This document shows positions 1 through 7,234 of a DNA stretch of 54,275 nucleotides, piece after piece. The DNA is taken from NCBI GenBank assembly GCA_022764085.1, contig JALERP010000039.1, positions 1 through 54,275 on the forward strand, given 5' to 3'. This DNA comes from Prevotella sp. (GTDB lineage Bacteria; Bacteroidota; Bacteroidia; Bacteroidales; Bacteroidaceae). How positions within the stretch are numbered: position 1 is the stretch's first letter; every line of letters starts with the position of its first letter. The position numbers and the translations under genes are program-made. The notes beneath the pieces were generated by a model, which was given only the letters and a program-made list of their open reading frames with translations, made no database searches and was not told the DNA's origin.

Positions 1-438
1 GGTTATGTATATGTTGCCCAGATTGCCATGGGTGCCGACCAGGCTCAGTGCCTCAAGGCTATCCGTGAGGCTGAGGCATATCCCGGCCCATCACTCATCA
101 TCGCTTATGCTCCATGTATCAACCACGGTCTTAAGGCCAAGGGCGGTATGGGCAAGAGCCAGGCTGAGGAAGGTCGTGCCGTTGAGTGCGGTTACTGGCA
201 CTTGTGGCGCTTCAACCCGCAGTTGGCTGCCGAGGGCAAGAACCCGTTCTCTCTCGACTCTAAGGAGCCTGATTGGAGCAAGTTCCATGACTTCCTCATG
301 GGTGAGGTGCGCTATCTCTCAGTGAAGAAGGCTTATCCCAACGAGGCCGAGGAGCTGTTCGCTGAAGCTCAGAAGATGGCTCAGCAGCGCTACAAGACCT
401 ACGTTCGCCAGACCAAGATGGACTGGAGCGAAGAATAA
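1..438 (+). CDS. nifJ: Pyruvate:ferredoxin (flavodoxin) oxidoreductase, C-terminal part
   Basis: The frame is open from the first base of the window, so only the last 145 codons are present. The enzyme oxidises pyruvate with coenzyme A to acetyl-CoA and CO2 and passes electrons to ferredoxin or flavodoxin in the cytoplasm of anaerobes. The segment matches the end of the TPP-binding domain and the C-terminal tail of the long single-chain form: GADQAQ, then YAPCINHG, then KGGMGKSQ and an ECGYWHLWRFNP stretch, which are characteristic. The gene ends in TAA just before a TTCG-loop hairpin and a two-way terminator. Everything upstream is outside the window, so nothing can be said about its promoter or start. 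Recognition is from remembered family sequence. Confidence 0.93.
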   Translation, partial: GYVYVAQIAMGADQAQCLKAIREAEAYPGPSLIIAYAPCINHGLKAKGGMGKSQAEEGRAVECGYWHLWRFNPQLAAEGKNPFSLDSKEPDWSKFHDFLMGEVRYLSVKKAYPNEAEELFAEAQKMAQQRYKTYVRQTKMDWSEE

Positions 439-440
439 TT

Positions 441-464
441 CAATTTGCGCTTCGGCGCAAATTG
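441..464 (+). other. Perfect 10-bp hairpin with TTCG loop after nifJ
   Basis: CAATTTGCGC and GCGCAAATTG flank a TTCG tetraloop three bases after the nifJ stop codon. TTCG loops are very stable in RNA. No T-run follows directly, so it may protect the 3' end of the mRNA or assist the stronger terminator at 511-546 rather than terminate by itself. Confidence 0.6.
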
Positions 465-510
465 ATATTAAAGAATTAAAAAATTAAGAAATATAATTCT
501 TTGCAAATAA

Positions 511-546
511 AAAGAAGGCTGCGCAATAAAGTGCGCAGCCTTCTTT
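511..546. terminator. Two-way rho-independent terminator between nifJ and the DUF3127 gene
   Basis: A 15-bp perfect stem (511-525 with 532-546) encloses the 6-base loop ATAAAG. The stem begins with A residues and ends with T residues, so both strands give a GC-rich stem followed by U. It lies between two convergent genes, as expected for a shared terminator. Confidence 0.85.
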
Positions 547-577
547 AATTCTTATTATTTCTTAATCGCACAGCGAT

Positions 578-994
578 TTAGAACGGCAGGTCGTCAGCAC
601 TGCCACCCTCTGCTGCTGGCTGTTGTGGGGGGAAAGGAGCCTCGGCGGGAGCAGCAGGAGCCACACCAGGAATAGGAGCAGCAGGAGCCACACCAGCCCC
701 GGGAACTGCACCTGGAGCCTGGATATTGCGATTTACCGCCCATGCGCGTACATCATTAAACCATCTGCCCTGATACTCGTGAGAATCTATGTCGAAAGAC
801 ACTGTCATCTCCTCACCCAACTGTATATTAAACTGATTGATTTTCTCCTCACCAAACACACGGAAGCAGCATCTTTTAGGATACTGGTCGTGAGTCTCGA
901 TTACATAGTCCTGCGACTTCCATGGGTTACCGGTGCGCTGTGAAACACCACCCTGTGCCGGCAATACGGCAATAATTTTTCCTGTAATTTCCAT
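578..994 (-). CDS. DUF3127 family protein with an SSB-like acidic tip
   Basis: A 138-residue protein. Residues 1-90 match the Bacteroidetes family DUF3127: MEITGKI, the GNPWKSQ turn, ETHDQYPK, FNIQLGEE and GRWFNDVRAW. I expect a small OB-like beta barrel, but that is inference. Residues 93-128 are a low-complexity Ala/Pro linker. The last residues are SADDLPF, close to the C-terminal tip by which bacterial single-stranded DNA-binding proteins recruit partners (DDDIPF in E. coli). The domain order (compact head, flexible linker, acidic tip) is that of SSB, so a role in handling single-stranded nucleic acid is plausible but unproven. It diverges from dnaN across a shared promoter region. Confidence 0.85.
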   Translation of the reverse strand: MEITGKIIAVLPAQGGVSQRTGNPWKSQDYVIETHDQYPKRCCFRVFGEEKINQFNIQLGEEMTVSFDIDSHEYQGRWFNDVRAWAVNRNIQAPGAVPGAGVAPAAPIPGVAPAAPAEAPFPPQQPAAEGGSADDLPF

Positions 995-1037
995 AATTAT
1001 TTTGTAAATTTATTGTGATTTTTAATCAATTCTACCG

Positions 1038-1045
1038 CAAAAGTA
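1038..1045 (-). promoter_or_regulatory. Promoter -7 box for the DUF3127 gene
   Basis: Read leftward the site is TACTTTTG, fitting the Bacteroidetes -7 consensus TAnnTTTG, 44 bases before the DUF3127 start codon. No clean TTTG lies at the ideal upstream distance, so only the -7 element is called. Confidence 0.6.
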
Positions 1046-1084
1046 CAAATTAGTTTTAATTTATGCAACTTTTTCACGAATAAT

Positions 1085-1116
1085 TTTGCTGCTATCCCAT
1101 TTTTTTCGTATTTTTG
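1085..1116 (+). promoter_or_regulatory. Promoter for dnaN
   Basis: TTTG at 1085-1088 and TATTTTTG at 1109-1116 are separated by 20 bases, matching the Bacteroidetes -33/-7 promoter. The -7 box ends 43 bases before the dnaN start. Confidence 0.75.
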
Positions 1117-1159
1117 TGCTCAATTTGATAAAGAAAGAAACAAAATAAAGATAAAACTC

Positions 1160-2284
1160 ATGAGATTTACACTGTCAAGTACTGCACTAAGCAGCAAACT
1201 ATCCGCCCTCGCAAGGGTAATCAACAGTAAGAACTCCATAGCTATCCTGAGTAGCTTCGTGTTCAGAACAGAGGGCAACACTCTCTATCTGATAGCATCG
1301 GATGGAGAAAACTGGCTTTCCACATCCATGGAACTCGCCGAGTGCGACACTAATGATTCGTTTGCAATAGACAATCACTACATTTTTGACGCTGTCAAGG
1401 GATTCCCCGAACAGCCACTGACTTTCGAGGTGAACCTAAATAACAACACGGCAAAAGTGACATATCTCAACGGTCATTTCTCGCTGCCCGTTGAGCAAGC
1501 TGACAGTTTCCCCGAACCACAGGGTGTTGATGACAATTCCAACGAAATTGTCATCAAGAGCAATATCCTTGCTGAAAACATCAACCGCTCACTGTTTGCT
1601 ACCGCGCAGGAGGAACTGCGTCCCGTGATGAACGGTATCTATTTCGATGCCACACAGGAATGTCTCACCATCGTGGCAAGCGACGGTCACAAACTGGTGC
1701 GCAACCGTGTGTTCTCAATCAAGGTAGAACAACCCGCTGCTTTTATCCTTCCCAAAAAACCTGCCGGACTTCTTAAGAATATGCTTGCAAAGGACGATAG
1801 CGAAGTGGTAATCAGATTTGACAACAGGAATGCCCAATTGGTCTTCGGCGACAACACCATCTTCTGCAGACTGATAGAAGGCAGATACCCCAACTACAAC
1901 TCCGTAATTCCTCAGAACAACACTAACGAGATCATCGTTGACCGCGAAGGACTTCTTAGTGCCATCAAGCGCGTACAACCATTCTCGAATGATGCCAGCA
2001 ACCTGATCCGATTCCATGTAGATGGCGGCATACTTCAGCTTGACGCCGAGGACTTCGACTTCAATAAGACTGCTACCGAACGCCTTGCCTGCGAATATAA
2101 CGGAAGGACAATGAGCATCGGTTTTAAAGGCTCTGCCTTCGTCGAGGTATTGAGTAACTTCGACTGCCAGGAGGTGAACATACAACTCGCCGACCCCAGT
2201 CGTGCAGGACTCGTAATACCTACAGAACAACCAGAAAACCAAGATGTGCTCATGTTGATGATGCCTATGTTGATTAATGACTAA
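1160..2284 (+). CDS. dnaN: DNA polymerase III subunit beta (sliding clamp)
   Basis: A 374-residue protein of the usual clamp length. The clamp is a homodimeric ring that holds DNA polymerase III on the template. The sequence runs through three repeated clamp domains: MRFTLSSTAL at the N terminus, a central RPVMNGIYFD and VASDGHKL pair typical of domain 2, and a C-terminal MLMMPMLIND in place of the usual MPMR ending. It is the first gene of a rightward block with the exonuclease, coaBC, DUF4835 and recN, an order I remember as recurring in Bacteroidetes. It has its own promoter and lacks the dnaA neighbour seen in many other phyla. No frameshift is seen. Confidence 0.95.
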   Translation: MRFTLSSTALSSKLSALARVINSKNSIAILSSFVFRTEGNTLYLIASDGENWLSTSMELAECDTNDSFAIDNHYIFDAVKGFPEQPLTFEVNLNNNTAKVTYLNGHFSLPVEQADSFPEPQGVDDNSNEIVIKSNILAENINRSLFATAQEELRPVMNGIYFDATQECLTIVASDGHKLVRNRVFSIKVEQPAAFILPKKPAGLLKNMLAKDDSEVVIRFDNRNAQLVFGDNTIFCRLIEGRYPNYNSVIPQNNTNEIIVDREGLLSAIKRVQPFSNDASNLIRFHVDGGILQLDAEDFDFNKTATERLACEYNGRTMSIGFKGSAFVEVLSNFDCQEVNIQLADPSRAGLVIPTEQPENQDVLMLMMPMLIND

Positions 2285-2326
2285 GTCGTTTCGCAAGATT
2301 AAAGATTAAAGGAACTATTTATAAAG

Positions 2327-3181
2327 ATGAAACTCAACTTACAGAAACCCCTGGTAATTTTCGACCTTGAGACAACAGGCCTTGACATGGTGAACGACCG
2401 TGTCATCCAGTTGTCATATATTAAGGTATATCCCGACGGTAAGGAAATTCGTGGCGACATGCTAATCAACCCGGAGAAACATATCCCTGAACTGGTAGAA
2501 CAACTCACTGGTATTAAGGATGCCGACGTGGCAGACAAGCCTACCTTCAAGCAGGTTGCTGCCAAACTCAACGAGGAGTTCACTGGTTGTGACTTTGCTG
2601 GATTCAACTCCAACTTCTTCGACATCCCGATGCTGGCTGAGGAGTTCCTGCGTGCAGGCATCGACTTTGATTTCTCAAAGTGCCGTCTTATTGACGCTTG
2701 CACTATATTCAAGAAGATGGAACGACGCAACCTTGCCGCCGCTTATAAGTTCTACTGCGGCAGAGCCATGGAGGAAGACTTCGAGGCTCACCGAGCCGAC
2801 CAGGATACGGAGGCTACATACCGTGTGCTTATGGGACAATTGGATATGTATAACTCCAATGTACAGGATGACCCCGAACGTTGTCTTGCCAACAATATGG
2901 ATGCACTGGCAGAGTTCTCCAAGCAGAATGACAACGTTGATTTTGCCGGACGCATAGTATGGGCTGACAAGAAAGACGCGAAGGGAAACACTGTGCTGGA
3001 TGCCAAGGGAAATCCCATTAGGGTTGAGGTGTTCAACTTCGGCAAGCACAAGGGAGAAGAGGTCGCGTCAGTGCTGCGTTACGACTCCGGCTACTACAGT
3101 TGGATACTCGGCGGCGATTTCACCAACAATACGAAACAAGTGCTTACACGCATTCGTCTGCGTGAAAGCAAGATGATATAA
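2327..3181 (+). CDS. 3'-5' exonuclease, DnaQ/epsilon-like, with C-terminal DUF3820-type domain
   Basis: A 284-residue protein. Residues 8-170 form a DEDDh exonuclease: FDLETTGL supplies D13 and E15, the AGFNSNFFD segment supplies D99, and HRADQDTEAT supplies H155 and D160. All expected catalytic residues are present. Residues 225-284 (VFNFGKHKGEEV, YYSWILGGDF) resemble the small DUF3820 / QSregVF_b domain often attached to such exonucleases. Between dnaN (42 bases upstream) and coaBC (8 bases downstream), it could be the proofreading subunit or a repair nuclease; this sequence alone does not separate the two. The start is an ATG that leaves the full nuclease core. Confidence 0.9.
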   Translation: MKLNLQKPLVIFDLETTGLDMVNDRVIQLSYIKVYPDGKEIRGDMLINPEKHIPELVEQLTGIKDADVADKPTFKQVAAKLNEEFTGCDFAGFNSNFFDIPMLAEEFLRAGIDFDFSKCRLIDACTIFKKMERRNLAAAYKFYCGRAMEEDFEAHRADQDTEATYRVLMGQLDMYNSNVQDDPERCLANNMDALAEFSKQNDNVDFAGRIVWADKKDAKGNTVLDAKGNPIRVEVFNFGKHKGEEVASVLRYDSGYYSWILGGDFTNNTKQVLTRIRLRESKMI

Positions 3182-3189
3182 TAGACAAC

Positions 3190-4392
3190 ATGCTCAAAGG
3201 TAAGAAGTTCGTTCTTGGAATCACGGGTTCTATAGCAGCCTACAAGGCCTGCTATATAATCCGTGGTCTCGTTAAAAAGGGAGCGGAGGTGCAGGTTGTC
3301 ATCACTCCGTCAGGCAAGGAGTTCATCACTCCCCTCACTCTTTCCACACTTACACGCAAACCTGTAATAAGCGATTTTTTTTCACAACGCGACGGCACAT
3401 GGAACAGTCACGTTGACTTGGGGCTGTGGGCTGATGCCATGCTCATCGCCCCATGCACGGCGGCTACATTGGGCAAGATGGCAAACGGTATTGCCGACAA
3501 TATGCTCATCACCACATATCTCTCGATGAAAGCTCCCGTTTTCGTGGCTCCGGCAATGGATCTCGATATGTATCGCCATCCTTCCACCCAACATAATATG
3601 GAGGTTATCAAGGGATATGGCAATGTTATTATCGAACCGCAAAGCGGATTTCTTGCCAGCGGTCTCGAAGGGAAGGGACGTATGGAGGAACCAGAAATCA
3701 TAGTTGACACATTAGACAAATTCTTTAGTGAACCTCAAAAACCTCTTGAAGGCAAGAAAATTATGATTACCGCAGGCCCCACATACGAGAAGATAGACCC
3801 CGTTAGATTCATCGGCAATTATTCAAGCGGCAAGATGGGCTTTGCCCTTGCTGAGGAATGTGCCGCCAAGGGAGCTGAAGTGACACTTATCGCTGGTCCT
3901 GTGGCTCTATCCACAAAACAGCAGGGCATTCGTCGCATTGATGTGGAAAGTTGCGAGGAGATGTACAATGCAGCAGTGGAAGCCTTTGCTGAAAGTGACG
4001 CGGCTATACTATGTGCTGCAGTGGCAGACTTCCGCCCGGAACATACGGAAGACAAGAAAATCAAACGCGAGAAGGACGACCTCGTGCTGCGCCTTATGCC
4101 CACTCACGACATTGCCGCAGAACTTGGGCGCAGAAAAAAAAGCGGACAGAAACTGGTTGGTTTCGCTCTCGAAACCAACGACGAGGAAAACAATGCCTGC
4201 TTAAAACTTGAAAAGAAAAACCTCGACTTCATCGTTCTTAATTCGCTGAGGAACGAAGGCACTTGCTTCCAGTCTGACGAGAATCAGATAAAGATTATAT
4301 CGCGAGATGGCTGCAAGGATTTCCCGAAGAAAAAGAAGGATGAAGTGGCTGAGGACATTGTGAAGGAACTCTGTGTATTAATTAGGAATTAG
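3190..4392 (+). CDS. coaBC: Bifunctional phosphopantothenoylcysteine decarboxylase / phosphopantothenate-cysteine ligase
   Basis: A 400-residue enzyme for two steps of coenzyme A synthesis: ligation of cysteine to 4'-phosphopantothenate (CoaB) and FMN-dependent decarboxylation (CoaC). Residues 1-180 are the flavoprotein CoaC half, with GITGSIAAYKA, the catalytic histidine region NSHVDLGLW (H74) and PAMDLDMYRHP. Residues 188-400 are CoaB, with ITAGPTYEKIDPVR, GNYSSGKMG and AAVADFRP. In the E. coli enzyme the CoaC half has a conserved ACG cysteine (C158); here the aligned stretch reads LASGLEGKGRM, so serine stands at that place. Two short gaps tie it to the exonuclease before and DUF4835 after. 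Confidence 0.95.
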   Translation: MLKGKKFVLGITGSIAAYKACYIIRGLVKKGAEVQVVITPSGKEFITPLTLSTLTRKPVISDFFSQRDGTWNSHVDLGLWADAMLIAPCTAATLGKMANGIADNMLITTYLSMKAPVFVAPAMDLDMYRHPSTQHNMEVIKGYGNVIIEPQSGFLASGLEGKGRMEEPEIIVDTLDKFFSEPQKPLEGKKIMITAGPTYEKIDPVRFIGNYSSGKMGFALAEECAAKGAEVTLIAGPVALSTKQQGIRRIDVESCEEMYNAAVEAFAESDAAILCAAVADFRPEHTEDKKIKREKDDLVLRLMPTHDIAAELGRRKKSGQKLVGFALETNDEENNACLKLEKKNLDFIVLNSLRNEGTCFQSDENQIKIISRDGCKDFPKKKKDEVAEDIVKELCVLIRN

Positions 4393-4412
4393 GAATTAGA
4401 AATTAGGAATTA
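4378..4412. repeat. Short tandem AATTAGG-type repeat
   Basis: About five degenerate copies of a 7-8 base unit (ATTAGGA / ATTAGAA) cover the end of coaBC and the spacer before the DUF4835 gene. Related AATTAAG or AATTCCT runs occur at 5346-5391, 7047-7068, 10679-10712 and 45143-45178. Confidence 0.7.
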
Positions 4413-4434
4413 TGGATTGCTGCGCAAAATAGAC

Positions 4435-5349
4435 ATGAGGAATATTTTAACATACATTATTTCTGCCCTCCTTGGCGGATTAGTATGCAATGACTGTATG
4501 GCACAGGAACTGCAAGCCAAGATTACCATCAACACACAGAAGGTGGGTGTCACGGATAAAAGTGTATTCGAGAACCTGCAACAGACTCTCGAACAGTTTG
4601 TTAATGAACGCCAGTGGACTGAATACCAGTTTCAGAACAACGAGAGAATAGTGTGCAACTTTAACATTACCGTTAACAAATACGACAAGACCTCTAACTT
4701 GTTTGAGTGTTCGGCACTCATCCAGGCAAACCGTCCTGTCTATAACTCCCAATACACTACAACCCTGTATAACAACACCGACAAAAATTTCAACTTTGAG
4801 TTTGCCGAGTTCGATCAGCTAAATTTCAACGAGGAGACGGTTGACAACCAGCTCACGGCACTTTTTGCCTATTATGCATTCCTCATAATCGGTCTCGACC
4901 TCGACAGTTTCTCGCCACTTGGCGGCACGGATGTACTACAGCGTTGCATGAACCTCACAAATAATTCGCAGAATCTTGACTTCCCCGGTTGGAAGGCATT
5001 TGATGACAGCCGCAACCGTTTTGCCATTATAAACGACTATCTTGACGAGGGTATGAAACCATTACGCCAGCTACAGTATGACTACTATCGCAGCGGTTTG
5101 GACGAGATGGCAAACAATGCCGAGCGTGGACGTACCAATATCTCCAAGGCACTTGAGGAAGGACTGAAGAAAGCCCATGAGAACAAGCCTCTAAGTCTCT
5201 TGCCACAGATATGGACCGACTTCAAACGTGACGAACTGTCAAGCATATATAAGGGGAAAGGCACCCAAAAGGAGAAGGAAACCATCTACGAACTTCTAAG
5301 CGGAATCAATGCGTCGCAAAACAACGCTTGGGAACAAATAAGGAAATAA
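4435..5349 (+). CDS. DUF4835 family secreted protein (PorD-like)
   Basis: A 304-residue exported protein of the Bacteroidetes family DUF4835; some members are labelled type IX secretion protein PorD, a transferred name rather than something this sequence shows. The chosen ATG gives a clean signal peptide (MRNILTYIISALLGG then CMAQ, cleavage after Gln). The frame can be extended to a TTG at 4417, but that puts charged residues ahead of the signal sequence. The mature protein has the N-terminal beta-type region of the family (LQAKITINTQK), a central FAYYAFLIIGLDLDSFSPLGG stretch around residues 143-163, and a helical C-terminal part. It sits between coaBC and recN, a common place for this family. 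Confidence 0.87.
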   Translation: MRNILTYIISALLGGLVCNDCMAQELQAKITINTQKVGVTDKSVFENLQQTLEQFVNERQWTEYQFQNNERIVCNFNITVNKYDKTSNLFECSALIQANRPVYNSQYTTTLYNNTDKNFNFEFAEFDQLNFNEETVDNQLTALFAYYAFLIIGLDLDSFSPLGGTDVLQRCMNLTNNSQNLDFPGWKAFDDSRNRFAIINDYLDEGMKPLRQLQYDYYRSGLDEMANNAERGRTNISKALEEGLKKAHENKPLSLLPQIWTDFKRDELSSIYKGKGTQKEKETIYELLSGINASQNNAWEQIRK

Positions 5350-5391
5350 TTAAGAATTAAGAGTTAAAAATTAAGAATTAAGAGTTAAGAG
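5346..5391. repeat. Short tandem AATTAAGA-type repeat before recN
   Basis: About six copies of an ATTAAGAATTAAGAGTTAA-like pattern fill the gap between DUF4835 and recN and run into the probable recN ribosome-binding region (AAGAGGGG next to the GTG start). Confidence 0.7.
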
Positions 5392-5393
5392 GG

Positions 5394-7058
5394 GTGATTA
5401 AGCATTTATATATACGAAATTTCACAATTATCGAGGAACTCGATATCAATATGTACTCTGGTTTTTCCGTCATCACAGGAGAGACTGGAGCGGGCAAGAG
5501 TATTATCCTCGGAGCTATCGGACTGCTAAAGGGACAACGTGCAGACTCCAAGATGATTCGTATTGGAGCTGACCGCTGCGTGGTGGAAGCACATTTCGAC
5601 TTAAGTAAATACAGCATGAGGCAGTTTTTCGATGACAACGACATCGAATATGACGCAGATGATTGTATTGTAAGGCGCGAGATTACGGCTGCGGGCAAGA
5701 GCAGGGCTTTCATCAACGACTCCCCCGTGTCGCTCGCCATGCTAAAGGAACTCGGCGAACAGCTTATTGATGTGCATAGCCAACACCAGAACTTGTTGCT
5801 CGGCAAGCAGGATTTCCAGTTGAACGTGGTGGATATCATCGCCGACAACCAGAAAGAGCTTGCCAACTACCGTGCGGCTTACTCCGACATGAAGGACAAG
5901 GAGAAACAGCTAAGGATAATTCGAGAGGAGATTGAGAACAACCGCAACAAGGCAGACTTCATGCAGTATCAGTTTGATGAACTTGAAGCCGCACATCTTG
6001 CGGAAGGAGAACAAGAGGAACTCGAAAAGCTATCAGAGCGCATGAGTCATTCTGAGGAAATAAAGTCTGCCCTGTATGCTGCCGATAATGCACTGTCGGC
6101 TGACGAAACCGGGGTAACCACCCTACTCCGCTCAGCCCGCTCTTCATTGAAGCAGATTGAAAGGGTTATGCCCGTTGCAGGCGAACTTGCCACAAGAATG
6201 GAGTCGGCATATATCGAACTAAAGGATATTGCACAGGAGATTAGCAGCCAGCTTGAGGAGGTCGATTTCAATCCTGCCGACCTCGACCAGGTGAACAACC
6301 GTCTCGATAAGCTATATGATCTTGAAAAGAAGTATCACGTTGACTCGGTAAGTGAACTGATTGCATTGAGAGACGAGCTCAACCGGAAGTTAGGAGACAT
6401 AGAGAACATTGACGACCGTCTTCAGGAACTTCAGGCTGCCGTTGACAAGGCAACCGCCAAGTGTAAAAGTTTCGCGGATGTGTTGTCTGCCAAGCGTGTC
6501 AAGTCTGCCAAGGGAATACAGAATGAGGTAAAGGATCGTCTTGTGGCTTTGGGAATGCCTAATGTCCGTTTTGAGATTAGCATATCGCAGACAACCCTCG
6601 GCAGTGACGGTCAGGATGCGATAGACTTCCTTTTCTCTGCCAACAAGAACGGCACGCTCCAACAGGTGGCGCAGGTGGCTTCCGGAGGTGAGATAGCCCG
6701 TCTGATGCTCTCGCTTAAGGCGATGATTAGCGGTGCCGTAAAACTTCCGACTATCATCTTCGACGAGATTGACACCGGTGTCAGCGGTAAGATTGCCGAA
6801 AAAATGGCCCAGATAATGAAAGAGATAGGCGAGCATGAGCGACAGGTTATCAGTATCACTCACCTGCCCCAAATTGCAGCCCTCGGTTCTACACATTATA
6901 AAGTTTATAAAGAGGACACCGCCAAGGGTACTGTCAGCCACATGCTGCAACTAAACGACAATGAACGCATCAACGAGATTGCACAGATGCTCAGCGGCAG
7001 TGACATCACGGAAGCGGCGGTCAGCAATGCAAAGGCGTTGTTGAGGATTAAGAATTAA
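5394..7058 (+). CDS. recN: DNA repair protein RecN
   Basis: A 554-residue SMC-like ATPase acting in double-strand break repair by recombination. The N-terminal head has Walker A GETGAGKS near residues 28-35, the middle (about 150-370) is coiled coil, and the C-terminal head has VASGGEIARLMLSLK (ABC signature) and TIIFDEIDTGVSG (Walker B), so both ATPase halves are complete. Translation must begin at or near the GTG at 5394 because the conserved LYIRNFTIIEELDI segment starts at residue 4 and no ATG precedes it in frame. A GAGGGG run touches the start codon, closer than normal for a Shine-Dalgarno element. Last of the dnaN-recN block. Confidence 0.94.
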   Translation: MIKHLYIRNFTIIEELDINMYSGFSVITGETGAGKSIILGAIGLLKGQRADSKMIRIGADRCVVEAHFDLSKYSMRQFFDDNDIEYDADDCIVRREITAAGKSRAFINDSPVSLAMLKELGEQLIDVHSQHQNLLLGKQDFQLNVVDIIADNQKELANYRAAYSDMKDKEKQLRIIREEIENNRNKADFMQYQFDELEAAHLAEGEQEELEKLSERMSHSEEIKSALYAADNALSADETGVTTLLRSARSSLKQIERVMPVAGELATRMESAYIELKDIAQEISSQLEEVDFNPADLDQVNNRLDKLYDLEKKYHVDSVSELIALRDELNRKLGDIENIDDRLQELQAAVDKATAKCKSFADVLSAKRVKSAKGIQNEVKDRLVALGMPNVRFEISISQTTLGSDGQDAIDFLFSANKNGTLQQVAQVASGGEIARLMLSLKAMISGAVKLPTIIFDEIDTGVSGKIAEKMAQIMKEIGEHERQVISITHLPQIAALGSTHYKVYKEDTAKGTVSHMLQLNDNERINEIAQMLSGSDITEAAVSNAKALLRIKN

Positions 7059-7067
7059 AAATTAAGA

Positions 7068-7205
7068 ATTGCTGCGCAAACCGAGAGAAGAGCCAAGCTT
7101 GCTTGAGCTATTCCGAACCGATGGAGCAGTGTGAGGAGAGCCGAGCTAGCTCGAGCTATCCCGAGTCGCGACAGAGGAAGACGGAGTCAAAGTGCAGCCA
7201 GCAAT
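7068..7205. repeat. Compact intergenic repeat element with inverted ends
   Basis: The spacer after recN begins with ATTGCTG (7068-7074) and ends with its reverse complement CAGCAAT (7199-7205), giving a 138-base unit between AT-rich AATTAAG runs. Inside are two 26-base direct copies (7091-7116 and 7139-7164) that differ at four positions and are rich in AGCT. The left end, ATTGCTGCGCAAA, recurs at 4416-4428 before the DUF4835 gene. No protein is encoded. It resembles a miniature repeat element, but I cannot assign it to a family. Confidence 0.5.
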
Positions 7206-7234
7206 CGATGAAGTCAATAAAAAATTAAGAGAAT

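Noticed and set aside
1715..2296. Long open frame antisense to dnaN (193 aa)
   Set aside because: It lies wholly opposite dnaN, has no domain, and follows from codon bias of the real gene.
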